Positions 18,501 through 24,859 of a stretch of 64,000 bases of DNA are shown in pieces. Location of the stretch: positions 124,001-188,000 of the forward strand of contig JADJYW010000002.1 in the NCBI GenBank assembly GCA_016719605.1, written 5' to 3'. The position numbers and the translations under genes were made by a program. The notes under the pieces are model-generated. The model worked only from the letters and a program-made list of their open reading frames with translations. It did not search any database and was not told the origin of the DNA. Origin of the DNA: Lewinellaceae bacterium (GTDB taxonomy: Bacteria > Bacteroidota > Bacteroidia > Chitinophagales > Saprospiraceae). Positions within the stretch are counted from its first letter, which is position 1, and each line of letters starts with the position of its first letter.

Positions 18501-19051
18501 TTGAGCCGCTGAGCACACCGTTCAAGATGATTGCAGCGGATGCCAACAACAGCCGTTCGATCACGACATTCGACATTGTTGAGTTGCGCAAATTGATCCT
18601 TGGTATCTACACGGAGCTGCCGAACAACACGAGCTGGCGCTTTGTGGACAATGGTTTTGCGTTCCCGAACCAGTCCAATCCGTTTATGACGATCTTCCCG
18701 GAAACGAAGCAGATCGCTAACCTGACGCTGGATCAAATGGTGGAGAACTTTGTGTCGATAAAAGTAGGTGACGTAAACGGCAACGCCGTTACGAGCAGCC
18801 TGACGAGCACGGAAGACCGCACAGCGGGTACGTTGTTGTTCGATGTGCAGGATCGCACGGTTAAAGCCGGCGAGACGTTCACGGTGAACTTCAAAGCTAC
18901 CGAGCAGGTACAGGGCTACCAGTTCACGTTGAACCACTCCGGTCTGGAGTTGGTGGACGTGACACCGGGTGCTGAAATGAGCATGGCTAACTTCGGTGTG
19001 TTCACCGACGAGCAGGCAGTGACGACAGCGGGACGGCAACGTCAAAGGTGA
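15524..19051 (+). CDS. Giant surface protein copy B, central part (HYR, dockerin-like and cohesin-like)
   Basis: This frame continues copy B from about 15580. It contains several HYR modules (DEAPTFTCPADLTV, DLTPPVPACDEF, DKIKPVCTPPANVTV, DTQKPIIADCP), a carboxypeptidase-regulatory-like segment, two dockerin-like repeats (DNDPLNGVSTFDLVLINKHI and DANNSRSITTFDIVELRKLI) and the first half of a cohesin-like domain. At 19026 it has gacgacagcggg where copy A reads gacgacgagctggg. This two-base loss moves the frame, and the true protein continues at 19030-19472. The start codon at 15524 is a TTG with no initiation context, so this should be treated as the middle of one gene (12733-19472, about 2240 residues). 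On the opposite strand an 870-codon open frame exists but is a composition shadow. Confidence 0.82.
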   Translation: MHSITHFLLVAHRHVWPGDVATPPNIRSLFAAEYAYPTYSGGADGCSIGWSYNDAVVDVCDGTFKIRRVWTIIDWCTSESKECVQIIKVVDDEAPTFTCPADLTVTTDPFTCCGTADLPDFIVTDNGSRIDKVSAVVYGIDPQTQQQIGTFNVDGFASDFPGNNYWDNDTLAVMGSTPCLPQGRHRVVYTVEDNCGNSRTCQFFLTIRDLTPPVPACDEFTVVAIGGDDPFDCYGPAGFQNVPPALGSCEFAGVTWVKATTFDDGSYDNCGTIRFSVRRMADPVNGYSDCIDNLNSIRGTPGCASLFPSFPSEFERAISEGDSIKFYCCEVGTTQMVILRVTQLDANGNPVILPDGSSVSNECMVEISVQDKIKPVCTPPANVTVSCESFDPSLWAYGKPTVVDNCCLDTGVEYQGQCGLTHTTNISLFDTVCNRGVITRTFRAFDCHGNSSSCTQRVTATYGQDYFVRFPDDKIVTSCNGTPDYGQPTFFGENCELLGVSHEDEVFTVVPDACYKIERTWTVINWCSYNPNLGCTEIPNPNPNIITNAPQNLPGPIISPAGTPAPWNPTTVAVSPGATPTNYAVFYTGGMYNGVQIPNIGSNNCYKYKQIIKVIDTQKPIIADCPASPDTVCDITANNAQLWNEMYWWDATIASHDLCEGPTDLSITATDLCSDTSVSIRYLLFLDLDGDGTMETVINSNQTGLGGLGWNAVPFGNAAGGPGTVRQFDERSVPANQKWGFALQTTTSGVNKTGSVRWNTQQAQGTYVVPELPYGVHKIKWFVEDGCGNEQTCEYIFEVKDCKKPTVVCINGLSVNIMPTKMVALWDTDFLQYTEDNCTPANRLVTAIRKAGQGTGFPRNPDGTPQKVVTFTCNELGQQNVEPWSIDLAGNADFCLTYVIVQDNMGACQNNTATVAGALTTESSNGLEDASISLTGTVPAVNLTAVTDAAGQFSIPGVPTPGNYTVTPMKDNDPLNGVSTFDLVLINKHILGLEPLSTPFKMIAADANNSRSITTFDIVELRKLILGIYTELPNNTSWRFVDNGFAFPNQSNPFMTIFPETKQIANLTLDQMVENFVSIKVGDVNGNAVTSSLTSTEDRTAGTLLFDVQDRTVKAGETFTVNFKATEQVQGYQFTLNHSGLELVDVTPGAEMSMANFGVFTDEQAVTTAGRQRQR

Positions 19052-19470
19052 GTTCTCGCTGACGTTCCGTGCTACGGCATCGGGCGAGTTGAGCCGCTTG
19101 TTGGGTGTATCGGGTCGCATCACGAAAGCAGAGGCATACAATGGCGGCGCGGAGCGTCTGCAGGTAGGCTTCCGCTTCAACGGCGCGAACGGATCAACGA
19201 TCACGAGTCTGGGCTTCGAGTTGTACCAGAACCAGCCGAACCCGTTTGTGAACAAGACGCAGATTGGATTCCACTTGCCGGAGGCAACGACAGCGACGCT
19301 GACGATCTTCGACGAGACGGGCCGCATGCTCTTCACACAGAAAGGTGACTTTGCCAAAGGTTACAACGCCGTAACGGTAGACCGTTCGGTGCTGAACACG
19401 ACAGGCGTGCTGTACTACAAGCTGGAAACGGCGAAGGAGAGCGCAACGCGCAAGATGATCCAGACGAAGT
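15984..19470 (+). repeat. Long direct repeat, copy B (mate at 2704-6190)
   Basis: This is the mate of the repeat in giant gene A. Synonymous and a few non-synonymous substitutions are scattered along it, and there are indels at 5336, 19026 and in the last 70 bases of the coding region. At this size and similarity it would challenge assembly and is a substrate for homologous recombination, which could delete or invert nothing but could delete or duplicate the 13.3 kb between the copies. Confidence 0.85.
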
Positions 19471-19472
19471 AA
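19089..19472 (+). CDS. Giant surface protein copy B, C-terminal T9SS sorting domain
   Basis: The fragment completes copy B. It has the end of the cohesin-like domain (RLLGVSGRITKAEAYNGG) and an intact type A sorting domain: FELYQNQPNPFVNKTQIGF, TLTIFDETGRMLF, VLNTTGVLYYKLET and the terminal KMIQTK. This is the signal used by the type IX secretion system for export across the outer membrane and surface attachment. Its intact end is the best template for judging the scrambled end of copy A. Confidence 0.85.
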   Translation: MSRLLGVSGRITKAEAYNGGAERLQVGFRFNGANGSTITSLGFELYQNQPNPFVNKTQIGFHLPEATTATLTIFDETGRMLFTQKGDFAKGYNAVTVDRSVLNTTGVLYYKLETAKESATRKMIQTK

Positions 19473-19483
19473 GGTTTTCGGGG

Positions 19484-19617
19484 TTGAAGGTTGGAGGGTT
19501 AGAAGGTTAGAAGGTTTCTGGTTAGAAGATTGCTCGTTAAATAACGAGTATGACAAACCAGAAACCTTCTAACCAGAAACCTTCCAACTTTCCAACCTTC
19601 TAACCAGAAACCTTTCT
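19484..19617. repeat. Inverted pair of GGTTAGAAGGTTTCTGG tandem repeats
   Basis: The left arm is made of GGTTAGAAGG/GGTTTCTGG words and the right arm of their reverse complement (CCAGAAACCTTCTAACC), separated by a short loop that includes GTTAAATAAC. The right arm is shared with 6612-6703. The pattern is the same as at 45041-45183. Confidence 0.75.
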
Positions 19618-19700
19618 AAGAAAATATGACGCGGCAAACGAGCCTGCCGCAGGAAACCAAAGAGCGATTTTAGCATACTTTAAAATCGGTTTTTGGGATG

Positions 19701-19737
19701 GCCTCTCTCCGTAAGATGGAGGGGGGCTTTTTTATTT
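19701..19737 (+). terminator. Rho-independent terminator after giant gene B
   Basis: GCCTCTCTCC and GGAGGGGGGC form a 10-bp stem (with G-U pairs) around GTAAGAT, followed by TTTTTTATTT. It is equivalent to 6784-6813. A partial third copy (GATGGAGGGGGGCTTTTTTT) is at 20023-20042. Confidence 0.75.
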
Positions 19738-19766
19738 ACGATTTTACGATTTATGATTTTACCGCC

Positions 19767-20011
19767 CTGCTTGGTGTTTTCACCAAGCGGCTCTACGCGA
19801 GGCTGCTTGGTGAAAAACCAGGCGGGCGAGGGGGGGGTTGTCGCCCGCGGTGTTTGGGGCTGCTTGGTGAAAACACCAAGCGGGGGAGGGCCGCCGCGGG
19901 ACCAAAGAGCGATTTTAGCATCTTTAAAATGGTTTTTGGGGCTTAATGGGGGGTTTTCGTGTTCTGGTGTTTTCACAGGGCTCTGAGGCTGCTTGGTGAA
20001 AACACCAAGCA
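19767..20011. repeat. Cluster of composite palindromic repeats (GCTTGGTG family)
   Basis: Palindromic units lie at 19767-19790, 19803-19818 (half), 19861-19882 and 19989-20010, mixed with degenerate copies of the AGAGCGATTTTAGCAT flank sequence (19908-19936). The 19473-20485 interval holds only repeats and no convincing gene. It separates the giant gene from the conflict-type locus. Confidence 0.75.
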
Positions 20012-20208
20012 GGGCGATAAAGATGGAGGGGGGCTTTTTTTATGTATGATTTTACGATTTATGATTTTGGATAAGATTATGTCTGTTTTTCTGAAATTGA
20101 GATAATTAAAAATAAATTTGCCTGTGCAAAGATTCTTATTGAGGAACGTGTGGCGTATTGTAGTTGGCTCTTCGTGAGTTTATATGGGTGATTCAATGTG
20201 GCACCAAT

Positions 20209-20376
20209 CCCTTTTGCCCCGAAGGAGCAGTATGTTTATAGCAGCATGCGAGTCGTTTTTTTGAACCCCGAAGGGGTTTTATGTTTTGAATAAGCGTTTG
20301 ACATACAACCCCTTCGGGGTTTTGTTGCAGGCCAACTGGCCATCTATAAACATACAACCTCTTCGGGGTTTTTGGC
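20209..20376. repeat. CCCCTTCGGGG / TATAAACATACAAC repeat cluster
   Basis: Four units carry the palindrome CCCCTTCGGGG or a close variant (20217-20226, 20265-20277, 20309-20320, 20358-20368). Each lies next to a word related to ATAAACATACAACC, in both orientations. The cluster is the last feature before the SIR2-like gene. It may act as terminators or be a small mobile repeat. Confidence 0.7.
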
Positions 20377-20485
20377 CTAAACTGATGCAACGAGTACATC
20401 AAAGTATCTTTCGCAGTACCCACAAGAAGTCACGAAGGACCATTGTAGTTTTATCAGACGGAAAACATCCAAAATCAAGTCGTTT

Positions 20486-21616
20486 ATGGAAACAAAGTCA
20501 TCCTCCAGCATGCTAAAAAGCATTAATTGGGATTATCTGCTGGAGAGTATCGAAGAGGAAAAATGTGTTATCTGTTTAGGCCCCGGGATATTTGACACGC
20601 CGGCTATGCCACCGCTGGAGCAGCAGTTGTCTGCGTTTTTGCGCGAGCATCAGGAAGAACTGCGTATTCGGGTATATAGTGACGGGTGGTTTCATTACTT
20701 GCCGGATGCGAGTGAGATAGATGCATGGAAGAAAGTCAAGGAGTTTTATGGCCGTCCAAACGCGCATAGCGAGGCTATTCTGGACAAAATTGTGCAGGTG
20801 CCGTTTCACTTTTTTCTAACATTTACACCGGACTACAAGACAAGAGAAGCATTTTCCCGGAAAGGCATACCGTTTTCCGGCGATAGCTATATCAAGAAGA
20901 CTCCGTTTGATTCGAGTACTCCGAGACCAACGAAGCAGACCCCGATTGTTTATAACTTATTGGGGGAGTTGAACAAGCGCAACTCATTGGTTATGACGTA
21001 CACTGATTTTTACTCGTATCTCGAATCGGCATTTGAAGGAAACAGCATGGCCCCTGTTTTGAAAGAAAACATCTGGGATGCCGATTATTTTGTCTTTTTA
21101 GGGATACCATTTGACAAGTGGTATATGCACTTGTTCATGCGTATTTTGCAGCAGCACGATAAAAAACGCACGTCCAAAAAGTATGCAGCCAACCCGTTGT
21201 ATGACGATACAATAGCAGTGAGTTGTGCCGAACAATACACGATGACATTTGTGCATACTGATATTGTCGAGTTTGTGGATGCCTTGTATGAGCAATGCGA
21301 GTCGCATGGTATTTTGCGCAAAGCGCATACGATTCAGCAGATACATCTGGATATCGAGGGGTTGAGGGATTTATTGGTAAACGACAAGTTTGATCAGATT
21401 TTGGACATCCTGGAAAATCGCCGCGACCTGTTCGGTCGCGATGATTCAGCCTTTCAAAAACAGATTCTGCTGATGCAGGCACAGGTAAATGAACTCAGGC
21501 AAAAAGTTATTATTGGTTCCGTTAGTGGGGATGAGGAACGTTTGGTGAAGGCGCGTATCCGGGAGCGTATTGCCGATTTGTTGTCTCATCTGGATCGCCA
21601 ATTTACCAACCCCTAA
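20486..21616 (+). CDS. SIR2-like domain protein with C-terminal EAD (conflict-system type)
   Basis: The 376-residue soluble protein starts with a SIR2-like Rossmann segment: LLESIEEEKCVICLGPGIFD near residues 18-36, a TFTPDYKTREAF segment near 113-124, VYNLLGELN near 155-163 and FVFLGIPFDKWYMHLFMRIL near 198-217. These follow the order of SIR2_2 family proteins found in defence loci. The residues normally used for NAD hydrolysis look altered (TN.D is replaced by TPD, and the HxxG histidine by Asn), so catalysis is uncertain. Residues about 295-373 match an effector-associated domain of the EAD11 type (LRDLLVNDKFDQILDILENR... INTxL-like repeats with GSVSGDEE). The next gene begins 4 bases after the stop, so the two are probably an operon. 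A second ATG at 20510 is also possible. Confidence 0.8.
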   Translation: METKSSSSMLKSINWDYLLESIEEEKCVICLGPGIFDTPAMPPLEQQLSAFLREHQEELRIRVYSDGWFHYLPDASEIDAWKKVKEFYGRPNAHSEAILDKIVQVPFHFFLTFTPDYKTREAFSRKGIPFSGDSYIKKTPFDSSTPRPTKQTPIVYNLLGELNKRNSLVMTYTDFYSYLESAFEGNSMAPVLKENIWDADYFVFLGIPFDKWYMHLFMRILQQHDKKRTSKKYAANPLYDDTIAVSCAEQYTMTFVHTDIVEFVDALYEQCESHGILRKAHTIQQIHLDIEGLRDLLVNDKFDQILDILENRRDLFGRDDSAFQKQILLMQAQVNELRQKVIIGSVSGDEERLVKARIRERIADLLSHLDRQFTNP

Positions 21617-21620
21617 CGTT

Positions 21621-23330
21621 ATGAGCCATCGTTACCCTGGGGCCCAGCCTTTTGAAGTTGCTCAAAGGCAGATATACTACGGGCGTACATCCGACAGCAA
21701 CAACCTGTATCGGCTGGTCAAACTTGAGCCGATTTCGGTGCTGTACGGCAAGTCGGGCACGGGCAAAAGTTCGTTGCTCAATGCGGCGCTGATGCCTCGC
21801 GCGGAATCGGACGGGTATTTCGCACCGCTGCGGGTGCGATTCAATGCCTGGCGTGCCGACTTGGATAGTCGTCGTCCGATTGAACGAACCTGGGATGTGT
21901 TGCAACCGGAGCCGGGTACCAACTCCTCGCCGGATTTTCTGGATAAAATACTGACCGGTGAGGCTTCGCTGTGGTACGAAATAAAAAAATTCCAGTATCG
22001 AAAAAAAGGGCGAAACGGGATACTCCTGATTTTTGACCAGTTTGAAGAACTGTTCACCTATCCGGAGGATCAAGTGCTGGAGTTTCGCCGGCAGTTGGCT
22101 GAGGCGCTGTTTACCCCGGTGCCACAACGGTACTGGGATGCTTTGGAAACGCGCACCGAACGACTGAACGAAATTTTGTTGCCGGACGAACTCGCAATTT
22201 TTCAGCAACCTGCCGATGTCAAGGTGCTCCTGGCGATTCGTTCGGACCGGATGCACCTGCTGCATCAGTTGAACGACTATTTCCCTTCGATTTTAAAAAA
22301 CTGTTACGAGCTCACGGCGCTCGACGAGCGTCAGGCCGCAGAGGCTATTGAAATGCCCGCCGTACTCTCCGGGGATTTTACATGCCCGTCTTTCGTGTAT
22401 GAGCCGGCCGCGTTGTCCACCATATTGAATTTTTTGACAGACGGCAAAAAACAAATGATCGAGGCCACACAGCTGCAGATCATTTGCAATTCCATCGAAT
22501 CGAAGGTGCAGCAGCATCAGCTCACCGAGGTGCAGGAAAAGCACGTTGCAGACCTGGAGGCCGTTATAGAAAACTATTATGATGAAAAAATATCGGCTAT
22601 CGCGGATGCGCAGCAACAGCTGGCTGCCCGGCGCCTGATCGAGGAAGGGCTGCTGTTTGAAGAAGAAGAACGCCGCCTGAGCTTGTACGAAGGGCAGATT
22701 TACCGGGTGTACGATATTGAGGAAGCCACGCTGCGGCAATTGGTAGACAGCCACTTGCTGCGGGCAGAACCGAGCCTGCAAGGGGGATATACCTACGAAC
22801 TGAGCCACGACTCGCTGGTGTCGCCCGTATTGATTGCCAAAAAGAAACGCTTGGAATCGGAGCGCCAGGCAGCAGAGGCCGCGGCCCAGGCCGAACGCGA
22901 ACGCGAACTGGCCGTCGAGCGCAGAAAGCGCCGACAGGCGCGTATGGTGGCGGCGGTGATGACGGTACTGGCCGCTATTTCACTGCTGACCAGTTTCTTT
23001 GCGGTACGGCAGTCGCAGGTAGCCGAGAAGGCGCTGAGCCAATTTTTGGAAGAAAAAAGGGAGAAAGAGGAAGAAAAAAGGGAGAAAGAGAAAATGAAAA
23101 TCGAGGCTCTGCTCTCTTCAGCAGAGAAATTTGCGACCTCTTCCGACTGGCACTTGTGTCTTGTGAGATTAGAAACAGCTTATGCTATAGATTCTACAAA
23201 TGTCATTGTCAGGAACAAGATACAGGAGGCTAAAGATTCGATGACCGTTGACTCTATACGCCGAACGCGGGGTATTATCAAGAACAGGATACAGGAGGTC
23301 AAACAGAAACTACCAACAGATTCAAAGTAG
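21621..23330 (+). CDS. Membrane-anchored nSTAND-type P-loop NTPase
   Basis: The 569-residue protein (ATG at 21621, 4 bases after the SIR2-like stop) has a Walker A motif GKSGTGKSS (residues 43-51), Walker B LLIFDQFEELF (135-145), a sensor-like VLLAIRSDRMHLL, and a winged-helix-like C-terminal lobe ending YELSHDSLVSPVL. This is the pattern of the nSTAND1 group used in prokaryotic conflict systems. A charged coiled coil follows (about 410-440), then one transmembrane helix (about 441-463) and a second coiled coil with a short TPR-like tail (WHLCLVRLETAYAI). The WD40 or other sensor repeats that usually follow in the same polypeptide are missing here and are instead encoded by the convergent gene. 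The NTPase is predicted to be cytoplasmic with the tail in the periplasm. Only 2 bases separate its stop from that of the WD40-TPR gene. Confidence 0.85.
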   Translation: MSHRYPGAQPFEVAQRQIYYGRTSDSNNLYRLVKLEPISVLYGKSGTGKSSLLNAALMPRAESDGYFAPLRVRFNAWRADLDSRRPIERTWDVLQPEPGTNSSPDFLDKILTGEASLWYEIKKFQYRKKGRNGILLIFDQFEELFTYPEDQVLEFRRQLAEALFTPVPQRYWDALETRTERLNEILLPDELAIFQQPADVKVLLAIRSDRMHLLHQLNDYFPSILKNCYELTALDERQAAEAIEMPAVLSGDFTCPSFVYEPAALSTILNFLTDGKKQMIEATQLQIICNSIESKVQQHQLTEVQEKHVADLEAVIENYYDEKISAIADAQQQLAARRLIEEGLLFEEEERRLSLYEGQIYRVYDIEEATLRQLVDSHLLRAEPSLQGGYTYELSHDSLVSPVLIAKKKRLESERQAAEAAAQAERERELAVERRKRRQARMVAAVMTVLAAISLLTSFFAVRQSQVAEKALSQFLEEKREKEEEKREKEKMKIEALLSSAEKFATSSDWHLCLVRLETAYAIDSTNVIVRNKIQEAKDSMTVDSIRRTRGIIKNRIQEVKQKLPTDSK

Positions 23331-23332
23331 AA

Positions 23333-24781
23333 CTATAAATTTTCGAGCCATTGTATCAAGTTCTGTAAATCAGCCATCTTGCCGGAATGCAAAATTTCTG
23401 ACTCTGCTATTTCTTTAAGTCCGAGTACAGCCTCCTTTTTATCTTTGATTATTTTTGCCGACAGTGCATCGCTATACAGTTGCTTGGCATCATCCAGGCG
23501 ATCTAAAATCAATAAATTCAAGGCTATTCCTTCAGTATTGCTTGGATGTGGGAATATGTCGTAACTTTTTTTGAAGCAATGAATAGAACGCTGGTGTTGT
23601 CTTTTATTAAACAAGATTCTGCCAGCTATTGCGTAGTACGTTGCGTAGTCACTTATGTAACTCGAGCTGTCATTTTCTGTGGCAATGCCGGCTTTCAACA
23701 AATACTGATATTGTTTTTCCAGTATTTGGCAAATATCTTCCGAGAGGACAACTTGTTGGCTTTTACTCCATGCGTTTCGAAAATATAATGTTAAGTTGTA
23801 GTACATTTCGTAGTATATATCCTCTGAAAAATCGAAAAATGTATTTTTGTCTATAAAAATACCGCCGCGTAAAGAAACCTCGTGTATGGCTACCCGAAAA
23901 CGGATACCATCCTCTTTGGTTTTGGCATTTGCGAGTAGTTTTTCATAAAATAATTTGGCGTTGCCCCATTCCAGTGTTTTCTTAAAGTGCTCGGCAAATG
24001 CCAGGAGTATGTCCGGGCTTAAGGTAAGATAGTCACTCAAACGATTTATTCCAAGAGCATGTTCTGTGGTGTAAAGACCGATGTAGTTTGTGCCGGTTGG
24101 GTTTGTCTGAACGGCTTTCTCCCATTTCTCCTTTGCAATTTTGTGGTTCCCGGCCTGGTAGAAATAGTTGGCAATCGCAGGCAGCGCTTGCGGATTCTGG
24201 TTTGACAACAGAGTGTCTGGATCAATTCTGAATCCGTATTCAATTAAAAGTTGCAGTGTAATATCGGCAACCTCCTGCTGAATAAACCATTTTGGCGTAC
24301 CTGTTTTTTCAATACGACCGTCTTTGAATCCGGTAAATAGAAAATTGCCGGTATGGTCATAAGTTGCAGATACAAGGAGACTCATATCCTCGGGGTATAC
24401 CCAATAGGGAGTTGACGGGCCATTGGGCAAAAAAAAGCTCAGCTGTGAGGGGTACGATAAAGACACGAGAGAAGCCAGTTCCGATTCATCTGGAGAAAGG
24501 CAGGCAAACGAGGTTATCTCCGCCTTCAAACTTGTCAGATCAAAAAAGCGAAGTGGTGTCTCCGGGTTGTCCGTGGCCCAGGTCTTGATAGTGCGGTCAT
24601 AAGAAAGGGTGTACAATACCTGCCCTGAGGCCGACGAGCGCATATCATAGACCTCTGAGTTGTGCCCATACCAAGTCCGGAGTACTTTGCCATCCGGACC
24701 GGCAAGGGTTACATGCTGTAAACTGCCGTCTTCGTTGCTAATAAAAATCGACTTTTCATCACGGGCAAACGCAATACTCAA
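23333..24781 (-). CDS. WD40-TPR protein, C-terminal part (downstream of in-frame stop)
   Basis: This frame encodes the last WD40 repeats (SIAFARDEKSIFISNEDGSL, GHNSEVYDMRSSASGQVLYT, YDRTIKTW) followed by a long helical region with TPR-like motifs (ALPAIANYFYQAGNHKIAKE, CFKKSYDIFPHPSNTEGIAL). It is in exactly the same frame as the gene at 24860-26617. Between them lie a TAA at 24860-24862 and 26 further sense codons (DTTFWICPSNNILQPVFKFK...) that complete the interrupted WD40 blade. The TTG at 24781 is therefore not a credible native start. The two parts are best seen as one 1095-codon gene broken by a nonsense codon, or by a single-base sequencing error (GAA to TAA would do it). Confidence 0.75.
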   Translation of the reverse strand: MSIAFARDEKSIFISNEDGSLQHVTLAGPDGKVLRTWYGHNSEVYDMRSSASGQVLYTLSYDRTIKTWATDNPETPLRFFDLTSLKAEITSFACLSPDESELASLVSLSYPSQLSFFLPNGPSTPYWVYPEDMSLLVSATYDHTGNFLFTGFKDGRIEKTGTPKWFIQQEVADITLQLLIEYGFRIDPDTLLSNQNPQALPAIANYFYQAGNHKIAKEKWEKAVQTNPTGTNYIGLYTTEHALGINRLSDYLTLSPDILLAFAEHFKKTLEWGNAKLFYEKLLANAKTKEDGIRFRVAIHEVSLRGGIFIDKNTFFDFSEDIYYEMYYNLTLYFRNAWSKSQQVVLSEDICQILEKQYQYLLKAGIATENDSSSYISDYATYYAIAGRILFNKRQHQRSIHCFKKSYDIFPHPSNTEGIALNLLILDRLDDAKQLYSDALSAKIIKDKKEAVLGLKEIAESEILHSGKMADLQNLIQWLENL

Positions 24782-24859
24782 CGTATTCCCGTTTGTACCT
24801 TTGAATTTGAAAACAGGCTGGAGTATGTTGTTGGAGGGACAAATCCAAAACGTGGTGTC

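Noticed and set aside
16745..19357. An 870-codon open frame on the minus strand, and similar long ones at 3465-5441, 81-1109, 7343-8827 (+) and 8885-10078 (+)
   Set aside because: They lie antisense to conserved surface-protein genes, have Arg/Val/His-rich shadow composition and no recognisable domains. They arise from the strong codon bias of the real genes.
20486..23330. Thoeris (SIR2 + TIR) or another named SIR2 defence system
   Set aside because: There is no TIR gene, the SIR2-like protein has an EAD rather than a SLOG or Argonaute partner, and the second gene is an nSTAND NTPase. No named system fits from sequence alone.
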